Assembly (NCBI RefSeq): GCF_003994335.1
Contig: NZ_PNQZ01000064.1
Span: 1 to 64,000, forward strand
Length of the DNA stretch: 64,000 nucleotides
Direction: 5' to 3'
DNA from: Asaia sp. W19
GTDB taxonomy: Bacteria; Pseudomonadota; Alphaproteobacteria; Acetobacterales; Acetobacteraceae
Shown here: positions 42,679 to 51,645 of the stretch, piece after piece
Layout: the number at the start of each line of letters is the position of its first letter
Numbering within the stretch: the first letter of the stretch is position 1
Made by a program: the position numbers and the translations under genes
Notes under the pieces: generated by a model
What the model was told of the DNA's origin: nothing
Database searches by the model: none
Seen by the model: only the letters and a program-made list of their open reading frames with translations

Positions 42679-43171
42679 GTTGTTGTGACTCCTTGTCCTC
42701 ACCTTCACCCGTGCAGGATACACGATCGTGCCAAGGGACGATAAACGAGAATCGCCAGCTTTATTTCTTGTATGCAATCAAATTGGGATACTCTATTCGA
42801 GATGACGATGCAATTTGTTGGTAGTGACTATCGACTTTTTGTATATTTACTATATATTAAATTATGTTTCTCGATTAACACATTGCGTTTACCATTAATC
42901 CGGCCTTGGACGTGGCTTGATCGGCCGCTCGTCAGCTTCGCGCATGGCTCGACATCCAGCTCCCGGAACGGAACATGACCCGTCGAGGGCGCACTCCCGC
43001 CCGGCGGTACCCCGGACCGGAGAGAGGCTCACCTATTGAAATGGATCGCGAATGCCCCCCCCCTTCGGAGGCAACGTGCCCACTGAGATGGGCCTTGGGG
43101 GGCGACTATCGCCACAAGGACGGTGCGTGCGCTTTGCTTGAACAGCGGCGCATTATGTCGCCGCGTGGGCC
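42679..43171. other. Intergenic stretch with AT-rich block
   Basis: About 490 bases upstream of the SDR gene and downstream of the repeat-rich membrane-protein gene. Positions about 42760-42900 are markedly AT-rich (for example TATATTTACTATATATTAAATTATG), suggesting a promoter or bound protein site for the SDR gene. The remainder is GC-rich with no credible frame. No RNA gene was recognised. Confidence 0.45.
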
Positions 43172-44095
43172 TCAGGGCCGGGGGGGCCAACGCAGGGTCG
43201 GCTCGGAACGCACACGACGCGCACCGGCCTCCTCGGCCTGGCGCAACCTCTCCGCCTCGGCCGCGGCGCTGCGGGGAGCCATTTCCTGTCGCTGTCCCTC
43301 CACGCGATACCCGTCATGTCGCGAATAGTCAGGGCGAGAAGTATCGGGGCGAGAGGTATCGGAGCGGGAAGCGTCAGGGCGCGACATGTCCGAACGGGCA
43401 GCTTCAGGACGGGTCGCCTTGAGCCGCCACGCCTCATCGCCATCTGGCACGGCCTGATTAGGGCTGCGCGCTTCCTGCCCTACGGGCGGGCGGGGCGGAC
43501 GCGGGGCCTCGCGCGGTGGTGGGGGGTCGAAATGGGTCGGACGCAGAATACGCTCGATATTCTCCTGCGCACCGGATTCGGCATAGCTGTAATCATCGCG
43601 CGCCTCGGGCGGCGGCGTCTGACGCTCCTGGGCTCGATCCAAGGGCCGCTCTGGCGCACGATCCCGCCGGTCTTCTGCTACCATGTCACGCTGGGGGAAC
43701 GCCTCGCGGGGCGGAGCATCGCCCCGTGCACCGTCATCGCGGGGCTGAACGGGGCGCTGGGGGGCCTGACGGTTCGCCTCGGTCGACCAGGGCATGATTT
43801 CAGGCACGCGAGCAGGCTCAGCCGTGCGATTCTCGATAGGCGCGGAGCTGCGCCGCGGGGGCGCATAGACAGGTTCACCTGAAGGGCCTGTCTCGGGAAT
43901 ACTCTGGCCCAGACGCATGGCGATGATCCGCAATTCGGCGCGCACCTCATTGAGCTGCAGCTCGACCTCCTCGAGCCTCGGCTTCACGCCGAAAATCGAG
44001 AACGGCATGAGGATGAACATGAGCCCCAGTCCCAGCAGGACAAATCCTGCCAGGAACTGCATCCAGAGTGGAAGTGAGAGAAGCGCGGTCGTCAT
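43172..44095 (-). CDS. Membrane-anchored protein with proline/arginine-rich tail and SRPDx repeats
   Basis: A 307-residue protein. Residues 8-35 are a hydrophobic anchor (LWMQFLAGFVLLGLGLMFIL), followed by a short coiled-coil-like helix (LEEVELQLNEVRAELRIIAMRL, about 40-62). The remainder is disordered and rich in P, R, E and D, with five-residue repeats SRPDT/SRSDT/SRPDY around residues 228-260. No domain family was recognised. The architecture (anchor, short helix, charged disordered tail) suggests a scaffold or envelope tether; that is inference. Confidence 0.65.
   Translation of the reverse strand: MTTALLSLPLWMQFLAGFVLLGLGLMFILMPFSIFGVKPRLEEVELQLNEVRAELRIIAMRLGQSIPETGPSGEPVYAPPRRSSAPIENRTAEPARVPEIMPWSTEANRQAPQRPVQPRDDGARGDAPPREAFPQRDMVAEDRRDRAPERPLDRAQERQTPPPEARDDYSYAESGAQENIERILRPTHFDPPPPREAPRPPRPPVGQEARSPNQAVPDGDEAWRLKATRPEAARSDMSRPDASRSDTSRPDTSRPDYSRHDGYRVEGQRQEMAPRSAAAEAERLRQAEEAGARRVRSEPTLRWPPRP
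43322..43412 (-). repeat. 15-bp tandem repeats encoding S-R-x-D-x
   Basis: About six degenerate 15-base units lie inside the preceding gene and encode ARSDM, SRPDA, SRSDT, SRPDT, SRPDY and SRHDG. The repeat length keeps the frame, so unit number could vary between strains without breaking the gene. Confidence 0.75.
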
Positions 44096-44196
44096 GATCT
44101 GCGATCTATGCTATTTTTATCGACTCCGCCAAGAGGGATATTCTACGGTACCTGTCCAGGACCTGGCTCACGGATTTCGACGCGTGCGGACCGACC

Positions 44197-45447
44197 TCAC
44201 AGGCGGCCCGGCGCGAGCAGGACGGCCCCGCCATGACGCAGGTCGAGCCCCCTGCCCTCGCGCAACGCCGCCAGGGATTGATGGAACAAACGCACCCGAT
44301 ACGACACCACCCCGGACGGGCTCAGCCAGCGCTCGAATGCCATTGTAGTGTCAGGCGCTGTGCCATCTGGCTGATCGCTGAAATGCCAGTCCAGACCGTA
44401 ACGAGCGGCAAGGGCATCCAGTGTCGTGTCGTGCCCGGCAAAAGCCAGGAAGCGGGTGGTGCGCCCCAGCGGCATGGTGTCGGACAGCCTCACCGCCTCA
44501 CCAGAGAGAAAACGCTCAATCACTTCTGCCAGCAGATGCGCCTTCTCCTGTACGAGCACACCCCGGCGCCGTGTGAGACGCGCCATGGCCTCATGCACGG
44601 GAAGGACGCGAGACAGGAGCCGAGGATCGATCCGCTTTACCCAGTCTGGACTAGTCTGCTCCCGGTGTGACCGATCGAGGCCCTCGACGTAGATCAGAAG
44701 CAGATTTTCAGCGAGAGATGCCGCCAGAACGCCTCCCCCCTCCAGCACTGGGCGGCCTTTTTTCTGCCCGGTCGTAAGCGCTTCGGCAAAACAAGGCTCG
44801 GTGTTGTCTGCGCATCCTCGCGGCGCGAGGAAGGCCTGAAGGGATGCAAGTCCCTCGCTTACTGCTGCGGACCGGTGATCGCGGTCTTCCTCCCGCGCGC
44901 CCTCGACGTCCTGATGGATGGCCCCGTAATTCTGCGTGATGAAGCCGGGGGATGCACCCTCGAACAGAGGATCACGCTTCCCTAGGAAGAGACCCTGCGC
45001 CCCGATGGCGTCGTTACGCGTAAAGGCAGCCGCCATGATCTCGCCGCTCTGCATCGTGCGTTCATCGGCTGAGTCGGCCCAGATGACGGGAGCGGGCCGC
45101 GACAGGCAGGGTCTCTGCTGTGCGGAGTGTCTGATCGTCTTGCAGGCCAGATCATAGAATCGGGCGATATCCTCCATCATGACCCGCAGCGTAGCCCGAC
45201 CGTGATCGGTCAACTGCCCCGCAACGACAGGCCATTCAGGCCAGATCACCCCGGTTTCCCGGGCCAATGTGGCCGGGTCCTGCGTAGGGCTGCGTATGCC
45301 GTGCCGTGCAACAAGCACCACGCGATCGAGCCTGTCCTGCGCGCCAGGCGAGGAAGCCGACACGCTCAGCCCTGCAGGGGAAGCCTCACAAGGCGCCAGG
45401 CTCGACCCGAGCACGATCAACGAAGAGAGAAGGAGCGCTCTTCTCAT
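44197..45447 (-). CDS. Periplasmic histidine acid phosphatase (phytase/glucose-1-phosphatase-like)
   Basis: Secreted phosphomonoesterase of 416 residues. A Sec signal (about 1-23) precedes the catalytic motif VARHGIRSPT (nucleophile His about 49) and the HD proton donor FAGHDTTLDAL (about 342). Several cysteines (about 108, 120, 217, 224) could form disulfides, as in AppA/Agp-type enzymes. Its ATG overlaps the TonB-receptor stop codon by four bases (ATGA), so enzyme and receptor are co-translated. Substrate could be phytate, glucose-1-phosphate or another phosphoester; coupling to a signalling receptor suggests the product or complex is then imported. Confidence 0.88.
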   Translation of the reverse strand: MRRALLLSSLIVLGSSLAPCEASPAGLSVSASSPGAQDRLDRVVLVARHGIRSPTQDPATLARETGVIWPEWPVVAGQLTDHGRATLRVMMEDIARFYDLACKTIRHSAQQRPCLSRPAPVIWADSADERTMQSGEIMAAAFTRNDAIGAQGLFLGKRDPLFEGASPGFITQNYGAIHQDVEGAREEDRDHRSAAVSEGLASLQAFLAPRGCADNTEPCFAEALTTGQKKGRPVLEGGGVLAASLAENLLLIYVEGLDRSHREQTSPDWVKRIDPRLLSRVLPVHEAMARLTRRRGVLVQEKAHLLAEVIERFLSGEAVRLSDTMPLGRTTRFLAFAGHDTTLDALAARYGLDWHFSDQPDGTAPDTTMAFERWLSPSGVVSYRVRLFHQSLAALREGRGLDLRHGGAVLLAPGRL

Positions 45448-47993
45448 GGGAGGGTGACGGTCAGGTTGAAGAACACGGAGCGCCCTGCCAGACGCCAGTA
45501 AAGCGGCGCACCATCGGGATAACCCGCGCTGGCTGCTGATTGATTTCCAGCGAAATCACTGATCGCGCGATTATTGAACAGGTTCGAAATCTTGAGGCTG
45601 GGCGTCACGTCCCGCATGAAGCCGCCCAGCTTCTTGAAATGCCACCCCAAAGCGAGATCGGCCGTAGTGGTGCTTCCGATACGGTACTGATTGGCAAAGA
45701 CCGTGTTGCCGCTGCTGTTGGTGGTGCTGTCGAGCCCATAATGATTCCCCACAAACTTACCGATGAGCGAGGCATAGGGGCCTTTGTTATCGTCATAGAG
45801 CACGCCGAAAGACGCGAGCACATTGGGAGTCGCCGCAACACGGACAGAGCTGTGCTTGTATTGCGCGTCATTCACGCTGTAATTGCCGTAGAGAGACACG
45901 CCATGCCCGATGGCGTATTGCCCTTCGACTTCGAGCCCCTTGTAGATCGCACCACCGCTATTGACCGAAGTGCTTTGGGTGCCGAAGCCCGGCACCTTGA
46001 TCTGAGCCGAGGCAATGAAATTGGAGAAATTGATGTAATAGGCGTCAAACGACACCGTCCAGCGCTTCTGCTGCACCACTGTACCGAGCTGATAGTTCAG
46101 CGTCGTTTCGGGGCTGACATTGCCGACATTCTGAGTCTGAAACACGCTCATGGGTGGTGCCAGAAAGCCGCGCGCAATCTGGGCGTAGGCGCTCCAACCC
46201 GGCAGAATAATCTGATTGGCAGAAATCGACGGCTGCCATGAGGTGAATTTCTGGGTCGCGTTCAGCGGCACTTTGGTCGATTTATTGACCGCAGCATCAT
46301 AGTCTCGCCGGAAATAGGAATATTTGATGCCGGGCTTGATGATAGTGTTTTTGAACGGCTTCCAGTCGAATTCGAGATAGGGCTGCACCGTCGTATTAAA
46401 ATCCGAGATGTCATAGCTATAGGCCGAGCCATTCTTGCCAGGCACCATGATCCCGCCCTTTGTCAGGTCGAGTGCATAGGTATAGCGCCGATCATCCTGC
46501 AGATCAGCCCAGGCACCGAGCAGCACATCGCCCTGAGAGGTATGCGCCTTGAAGGTCAGGGTATCGCCGTAATCGCGGAACTTGGCATCAGCATATTTGC
46601 CGGGCACGTCGCTCTTGTACGTCGCAAGCTTCTTGCCGCTCGCAGAATAGAAGGTCACGCCATTGGCGCCTGGATCATCCGAGCTGGCATCGATCGATTC
46701 CGTGTAATCATGCTCGAAGCCGTTCGTGTAGAGCCGGTTCTCGACGGTGAGCCAGGGCAGAACCTTGCTCTTGATGTCGACATAATCGAAGTCGGAGGTA
46801 TAGGTGCTCGGCTGATACCCGGCATAGCACTGCAATGTCGCGTTAAAGCACAACCCGTAATCCTTGCCATACTTGCGATACTGCGCCAGCGTCGCCCCCT
46901 GAGTGGTATTCTGATTTTCCCAGTTATAGGTGGTCAGCACAGTCAGGGTCGTGTTCTCCCCTAGTCTTGCGACGTCCTTGAAAAGCAGATTGTTACGCCG
47001 CTCGCCCGAGCCGGTCAGATATCCATCCGTTTCCTCGTGCTGCAGATCGAGCACCATGGAGCCGAAGCGCGTCTTGCCTGAATCGACCTCGACACCGCCT
47101 GCACGCGTATTGAAACTGCCATAGGTGCCATAAGGCGTCACCCCGAAGCGATTGGCGGGTGTGCGGGATTCAAAGCCGATCGTGCCGCCAAAGGTCGCAT
47201 TCCCGATGGTCGAGGCAGTGCCAGGACCGCGATTGACCTGCACCTGACCCAGAAAATGCGAGATGAAGAGCGAAGAGGTGGTATGGTGCAGGTCGCTGGC
47301 ATTCCCGAAAGGGATGCCGTCGAACAGCATATTGTACTGACCGTCCTGGAAGCCGCGCAGGCTCATCGTCTCGGCCTTGCCCATGCCGGGACCGTTCGGA
47401 TTCTGGGTCCAGATGCTGGGCTGGAACTTGATGATGTCATCCACACTCGCGAGCGGCACGATGTTGTTGGTGATGAAGCGCCTCTGAATGACGGAAGTCG
47501 GCTCGGTAATGGTCAGCGGCACCGTGGAAGGAGCCAGACGCTCAGCGCGCCCGATAACCGTAATATGCTCCTGCCCCGTCTTCTCGCCATGCTGATCATG
47601 GGCGAAATTGCTCCCACGCGCAGCATTGGCAATGACCACCGCCCCATCGGACTGGACATGGGCACTCAGGCCAGACCCGGCCAGAAGCCGGTCCAGCGCC
47701 TTATCCAGCGTCAATCTGCCCTTCAGGGCGGGTGCCCTCTTGCCGCGAACCTGATCGCTGGAAAAAAGAATATCGCGCCCCGATTGACGGGCCAGACCGG
47801 TCAAAGCGTCCTCCAGCGCGCCTGCGGGCTGGCTCAGACTCAGCGCCTTGAGCGTATCGGCAGAGTCCAGCCCGGCCGTATTCGTCCCACCCGGTCCCTG
47901 GGCAAGACCCGAATGCGGCCATGCCGTAAGCGAAAGAAGAACCAGGGCAAGCTTCTTGCGTCTGGCGGACACGTGGCAGGGAACACGGATCAT
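45444..47993 (-). CDS. TonB-dependent transducing outer-membrane receptor (FecA-like)
   Basis: An 849-residue outer-membrane receptor. A signal peptide (about 1-31) precedes an STN signalling domain (about 48-125: SQPAGALEDALTGLARQSGRDILFSSDQVRGKRAPALKGRLTLDKALDRLLAGSGL), which contacts the anti-sigma factor. Then come a plug (VDDIIKFQPSIWTQ...MSLRGFQDGQYNMLFDGIPFG) and a 22-strand-type barrel ending in NLTVTLP. Its upstream genes encode FecR- and FecI-like proteins, and its stop overlaps a phosphatase gene. The ligand is unknown; iron-chelate or phosphorylated compounds are both open. Confidence 0.9.
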   Translation of the reverse strand: MIRVPCHVSARRKKLALVLLSLTAWPHSGLAQGPGGTNTAGLDSADTLKALSLSQPAGALEDALTGLARQSGRDILFSSDQVRGKRAPALKGRLTLDKALDRLLAGSGLSAHVQSDGAVVIANAARGSNFAHDQHGEKTGQEHITVIGRAERLAPSTVPLTITEPTSVIQRRFITNNIVPLASVDDIIKFQPSIWTQNPNGPGMGKAETMSLRGFQDGQYNMLFDGIPFGNASDLHHTTSSLFISHFLGQVQVNRGPGTASTIGNATFGGTIGFESRTPANRFGVTPYGTYGSFNTRAGGVEVDSGKTRFGSMVLDLQHEETDGYLTGSGERRNNLLFKDVARLGENTTLTVLTTYNWENQNTTQGATLAQYRKYGKDYGLCFNATLQCYAGYQPSTYTSDFDYVDIKSKVLPWLTVENRLYTNGFEHDYTESIDASSDDPGANGVTFYSASGKKLATYKSDVPGKYADAKFRDYGDTLTFKAHTSQGDVLLGAWADLQDDRRYTYALDLTKGGIMVPGKNGSAYSYDISDFNTTVQPYLEFDWKPFKNTIIKPGIKYSYFRRDYDAAVNKSTKVPLNATQKFTSWQPSISANQIILPGWSAYAQIARGFLAPPMSVFQTQNVGNVSPETTLNYQLGTVVQQKRWTVSFDAYYINFSNFIASAQIKVPGFGTQSTSVNSGGAIYKGLEVEGQYAIGHGVSLYGNYSVNDAQYKHSSVRVAATPNVLASFGVLYDDNKGPYASLIGKFVGNHYGLDSTTNSSGNTVFANQYRIGSTTTADLALGWHFKKLGGFMRDVTPSLKISNLFNNRAISDFAGNQSAASAGYPDGAPLYWRLAGRSVFFNLTVTLP

Positions 47994-48088
47994 AAGCGCG
48001 GTTGTCTTTCAGGATGGGATCGGAAATGGTCTCTGTCCTGCTTGACGACCCAGACCCAATCCTCCTCATCATCCCGCCTGCCGTTTCA

Positions 48089-48970
48089 TCAAAGCTTAAC
48101 AATCGCGATACGGTCGCGCTCGATCAGCACGCGCAACGGCAACAGATGGGCGAGCGCATTGAAAAAACGCTTCGGGTCACGCGTATGAAATACCCCACTC
48201 AAACGCAGATGCGCGAGAGAAGGCGAAAGCAGAACCACGGATCTGTCGCTGTAACGCGCCATTTCCGCAACCGCCTGATCGAGCGGGGTTTCATGAAAGA
48301 TCGCTCGCCCTTCTCGCCAGGCCAGCAGATCGTCCACCCGCCCCTCCGTAACCCGCGCCTGCAGGGTCCGGCGGTCGAACACCATGAGTTGCCCGGGGCC
48401 GAGCCGCGCTGCCGCGGCATGCACATGGTGCAGGTTCAATCCACCCGAAATCACGGCCAGGATCATACGATCGGGCGTGACATCGAGCGCATAATCACCG
48501 CGCTCCCCCGAAATGCGCCACGCGCAGCATCCGAAACGGAGGGCCGCCTGTTCTGGCCTGAGTGAGAACGCAAACCGTCCCTGGCCGAAATCGAGCTTGT
48601 GACGTTCCGGCCCGCAGGTGAGGGCGCTACAGGCGTCCATCTGCACAGTCACGGCACCCATGACGACATGGCGCGTCTGGTTCCTCCCCGTCCTGATGCT
48701 TTGCGCATCGGCGGTCTGGGGCGCCGCAACGGCGCCGGCGGCGCAGAGGGCGAATGCGCCTAATACCGCCCGACGAGAGTGCGGCGCCGCACGTTGCGCT
48801 GGCGCAAAACTGCCGGATTGCCATATCTGCGAAACCAGATCATAGGCCTTGTGATGAGCCTCGCTCTCTCTTAGCCAGGCGTGGAAACGCGCCCTGTCCT
48901 GATCCGAGCAGCGATCGGAGAGAAGACGCGCCTGCCAGTCCGCCGCCTGTTCGACGTGGTCTGGTGTCAC
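48089..48970 (-). CDS. FecR-like anti-sigma factor
   Basis: Inner-membrane signal transducer of 293 residues. The N-terminal cytoplasmic region (AADWQARLLSDRCSDQDRARFHAWLRESEAHHKAYDLV) is the DUF4880/sigma-binding part. A twin-arginine-like SRRAVLGAFALCAAGAVAA (about 65-85) crosses the membrane, followed by the FecR periplasmic domain and a C-terminal STN-like region that contacts the receptor. Its start overlaps the sigma-factor stop by four bases. Tat-type export of FecR has been described for other family members, which the motif here supports. Confidence 0.88.
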   Translation of the reverse strand: MTPDHVEQAADWQARLLSDRCSDQDRARFHAWLRESEAHHKAYDLVSQIWQSGSFAPAQRAAPHSRRAVLGAFALCAAGAVAAPQTADAQSIRTGRNQTRHVVMGAVTVQMDACSALTCGPERHKLDFGQGRFAFSLRPEQAALRFGCCAWRISGERGDYALDVTPDRMILAVISGGLNLHHVHAAAARLGPGQLMVFDRRTLQARVTEGRVDDLLAWREGRAIFHETPLDQAVAEMARYSDRSVVLLSPSLAHLRLSGVFHTRDPKRFFNALAHLLPLRVLIERDRIAIVKL

Positions 48971-49467
48971 GAGCTGCCCTCATCCATGAGGGCGAGCGCC
49001 AGATGGGCAAGCGCGCGGGCGATCGATTTCTCGATCGTGCTGACACTTACGACCAGTTGCCCGGCAATCGCGCTATAGGTCAGCCCGTCGAGCCTGTGCA
49101 GGAGGAAGATGCGGGCAGTGCGCGCATCGAGCTCGGCAAATGCCGCGCGGATACGGGCCAGTTGCTGACGCCCCAGCACGATACGCTCGGCGCCGGGTGC
49201 TGCGCAGACCGGGTCCAGCCCTGCTTCATCGTCGAGTGAGGAAAACCGGATACGCTTCTCGCGCCTTGCCCGATCGATCGCCAGGTTGCGCGTGGCGCGC
49301 AGCACATAGGCCTCGGGATGATCGATCCCGTCCAGACCGCGCTCGAACAGATGGAGCAGTGCCGTCTGAAGCAGATCATCGGTATCGCTGCGTCGGCTCT
49401 GACGCCGCACACGTTCGTGCAGGGAAACCCAGACGGATTGCTCGAGGCACCATTGAGCCGCTGACAT
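48967..49467 (-). CDS. FecI-like ECF sigma factor
   Basis: A 166-residue extracytoplasmic-function sigma factor. Region 2 is RRSDTDDLLQTALLHLFERGLDGIDHPEAYVLRATRNLAIDRARRE; region 4 is ARIRAAFAELDARTARIFLLHRLDGLTYSAIAGQLVVSVSTIEKSIARALAHLA. The start at 49467 is chosen because AGGG lies seven bases upstream and the size fits FecI (173); the GTG at 49527 would add 20 residues. It is expected to transcribe the TonB-receptor and phosphatase genes when the ligand is present. No clear Fur box was seen ahead of it. Confidence 0.88.
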   Translation of the reverse strand: MSAAQWCLEQSVWVSLHERVRRQSRRSDTDDLLQTALLHLFERGLDGIDHPEAYVLRATRNLAIDRARREKRIRFSSLDDEAGLDPVCAAPGAERIVLGRQQLARIRAAFAELDARTARIFLLHRLDGLTYSAIAGQLVVSVSTIEKSIARALAHLALALMDEGSS

Positions 49468-49611
49468 CGCCACCCTGCCAGTTATGAAAAGCCGGAATTG
49501 CGGCGGTTCATAACAATGGCGAAACACCCTGTCAGTCGGGATCGGCCCGTGTCTTCAAATCTTCACGGAACCCGCGGGGCAATGCCGTATCAGGCCTGCC
49601 CTGCGAAGGCG

Positions 49612-49920
49612 TTACATGCCGAGGGCGCGGCGATAGATGTCGAGAAGCGTCTCCTGCTCCTCGATCTCGTTGGGCTCTTTCTTGCGCAGCTTGATGATGT
49701 TCTTGATCGTGGCCACGTCGAACCCGGCCGACTTGGCCTCGCTGAAGATATCCTTGATATCGCCAGCAAGGGCCTTGCGCTCTTCCTCCAGGCGCTCGAC
49801 GCGCTCGATCACGCTGCGCAGACGGTCGACGGCAATGCCGCCCACATTCGAGTCAGGATCGGCAGCCTGACGCGCGCGGCTGGCGGCGGCTTCGTCGATA
49901 TCAAAAGGCATGTCGGACAT
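49612..49920 (-). CDS. gapR: GapR-family nucleoid protein (DUF2312)
   Basis: A 102-residue protein of the DUF2312/GapR family, which in Caulobacter binds overtwisted AT-rich DNA ahead of replication forks and stimulates topoisomerases. It is nearly all helical: VGGIAVDRLRSVIERVERLEEERKALAGDIKDIFSEAKSAGFDVATIKNIIKLRKKEPNEIEEQETLLDIYRRAL, the core family signature. It is divergent from zwf, with 246 bases between. No operon partner is visible. Confidence 0.92.
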   Translation of the reverse strand: MSDMPFDIDEAAASRARQAADPDSNVGGIAVDRLRSVIERVERLEEERKALAGDIKDIFSEAKSAGFDVATIKNIIKLRKKEPNEIEEQETLLDIYRRALGM

Positions 49921-50166
49921 GATGACCTCGAAAAACGGGGGTTGCGCTTGGCCCTGGCGGACCGAAACCGCACCAGATGCATGAAGGCAGCGCCCGCCTG
50001 CATTGGGGGAAGAAGGGGCGGCTTATCGCGCCGGGAGTGTCCGGGTCAACGCCTATCGCATGGGAACCTTGTGCTGCCCTGGTGCATTGCCTTGCACCCT
50101 TGTCGCTAACGAGCGGTGCATGTCATAAGACCGCACTGCCCATTTCGGAACCGGAGAGCCAGGAAG

Positions 50167-51636
50167 ATGACCCAGTGCCACCAGGTCGCCCCATTCGACT
50201 ACGTCATTTTCGGCGCCACCGGCGATTTGACGATGCGCAAATTGCTGCCTGCCCTTTACTATCGTCTGACCATGGGACAGGTGCCTGATACAGCTCGCAT
50301 CATCGGGACGGCACGCTCACCGCTCAAGCGCAGCGAGTATCAGAGCCGTGCCCGTGACGCGCTCAAGCGCTTCGTGAAGTCGGATGATTTCGATGAGGAT
50401 GTGGTCGATCGCTTTCTCGACATGGTCCATTATGTGAGCCTCGATGGCTCCAAGCCTGACAGCAACTGGGAAGGCCTGCGCGAGGTCCTGAGCCACAAGG
50501 CGGAAGACCATGTGCGCGTGTTCTATTACGCGACCGCCCCCGACCTTTACGGCGCAATCTCGAAGAACCTGCATCATGAAGGGCTGATCACCGAAGACAG
50601 CCGTGTGGTGTTGGAAAAGCCGATCGGCATCGATCTGAAGTCTGCCGACGAGATCAATGAGGCTGTGGGCCAATACTTCAAGGAAAGCTATGTTTTCCGT
50701 ATCGATCACTATCTGGGCAAGGAAACCGTCCAGAACGTGATCGCCCTCCGCTTCGCCAATCCGCTTTTCGAAGCGGTGTGGTCGGGTGAGCATATTGAAT
50801 CCGTGCAGATCACAGCGGGTGAACTCGTCGGTGTCGAAGGGCGCGCGGCCTATTACGACAATTCGGGCGCACTGCGCGACATGGTGCAGAACCACCTGCT
50901 GCAGGTGCTGTGCCTGGTTGCCATGGAAAAGCCCGACACGCTTCAGGCTGATGACGTACGCGACGCCAAGGTGGCCGTGCTGAAATCCCTGGTCCCCCTC
51001 GATGCCGCCAGCCTGCCCACCAGCACGGTGCGCGCGCAATATACTAAGGGCCACAGCAAGGGCTCGACGGTCGATGGTTATCTGGACGAGCTTGGCCATG
51101 AGAGCAACACCGAAACCTACGTTGCCCTGCGCGCGGAGATCGACACCCCGCGCTGGAAGAATGTGCCGTTCTATATCCGCTCGGCCAAGCGCCTGAAGGC
51201 CAAGGTCAGCGAGATCGTCGTCACCTTCAAGCCCTCTGCCACCAAGCTCTTCCCGTCCCAGCCCGAGAAGAACGTGCTTGTGATCCGCATCCAGCCGGAT
51301 GAAGGCATTTCCTGGCAGTTCAACGTCAAGAACCCGATGGATGACGAATTCGGCCTGTGGGAAACCACGCTGGACGTGCATTTCGAGCGCGAGTTCTCGG
51401 TGCGCTATCCCGATGCCTATGAGCGCCTGCTGCTCGACGCAGTCCGTGGCTACCCCGTATTGTTCATCCGCCGCGACGAAGTCGAGGCCGCATGGAAATG
51501 GGTGGCGCCGGTGATGGAAGCCTGGGCCAAGAACGAGGTCCCGATGGCACATTACGCCGCTGGAAGCTGGGGTCCGGAAGAAGCACGTCAGATGCTCGCT
51601 CGCGATGGGCAGATCTGGCACGAAGACATGGAATAA
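50167..51636 (+). CDS. zwf: Glucose-6-phosphate 1-dehydrogenase
   Basis: Oxidises glucose-6-phosphate to 6-phosphogluconolactone, the entry to the pentose-phosphate pathway that dominates sugar use in acetic acid bacteria. The 489 residues contain the dinucleotide site VIFGATGDLTMRKLLPALY, the substrate site RIDHYLGKETVQN (catalytic His and Lys) and EKPIG. The start at 50167 gives the usual N-terminus behind AGGA; the frame is open 17 codons upstream. The next gene follows after nine bases. Confidence 0.96.
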   Translation: MTQCHQVAPFDYVIFGATGDLTMRKLLPALYYRLTMGQVPDTARIIGTARSPLKRSEYQSRARDALKRFVKSDDFDEDVVDRFLDMVHYVSLDGSKPDSNWEGLREVLSHKAEDHVRVFYYATAPDLYGAISKNLHHEGLITEDSRVVLEKPIGIDLKSADEINEAVGQYFKESYVFRIDHYLGKETVQNVIALRFANPLFEAVWSGEHIESVQITAGELVGVEGRAAYYDNSGALRDMVQNHLLQVLCLVAMEKPDTLQADDVRDAKVAVLKSLVPLDAASLPTSTVRAQYTKGHSKGSTVDGYLDELGHESNTETYVALRAEIDTPRWKNVPFYIRSAKRLKAKVSEIVVTFKPSATKLFPSQPEKNVLVIRIQPDEGISWQFNVKNPMDDEFGLWETTLDVHFEREFSVRYPDAYERLLLDAVRGYPVLFIRRDEVEAAWKWVAPVMEAWAKNEVPMAHYAAGSWGPEEARQMLARDGQIWHEDME

Positions 51637-51645
51637 GGCGCAGAC

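Noticed and set aside
42772..42978. 68-codon frame in an AT-rich block
   Set aside because: No ribosome site and it lies in a likely promoter region.
50317..51621. 434-codon minus-strand frame over zwf
   Set aside because: Shadow of glucose-6-phosphate dehydrogenase.
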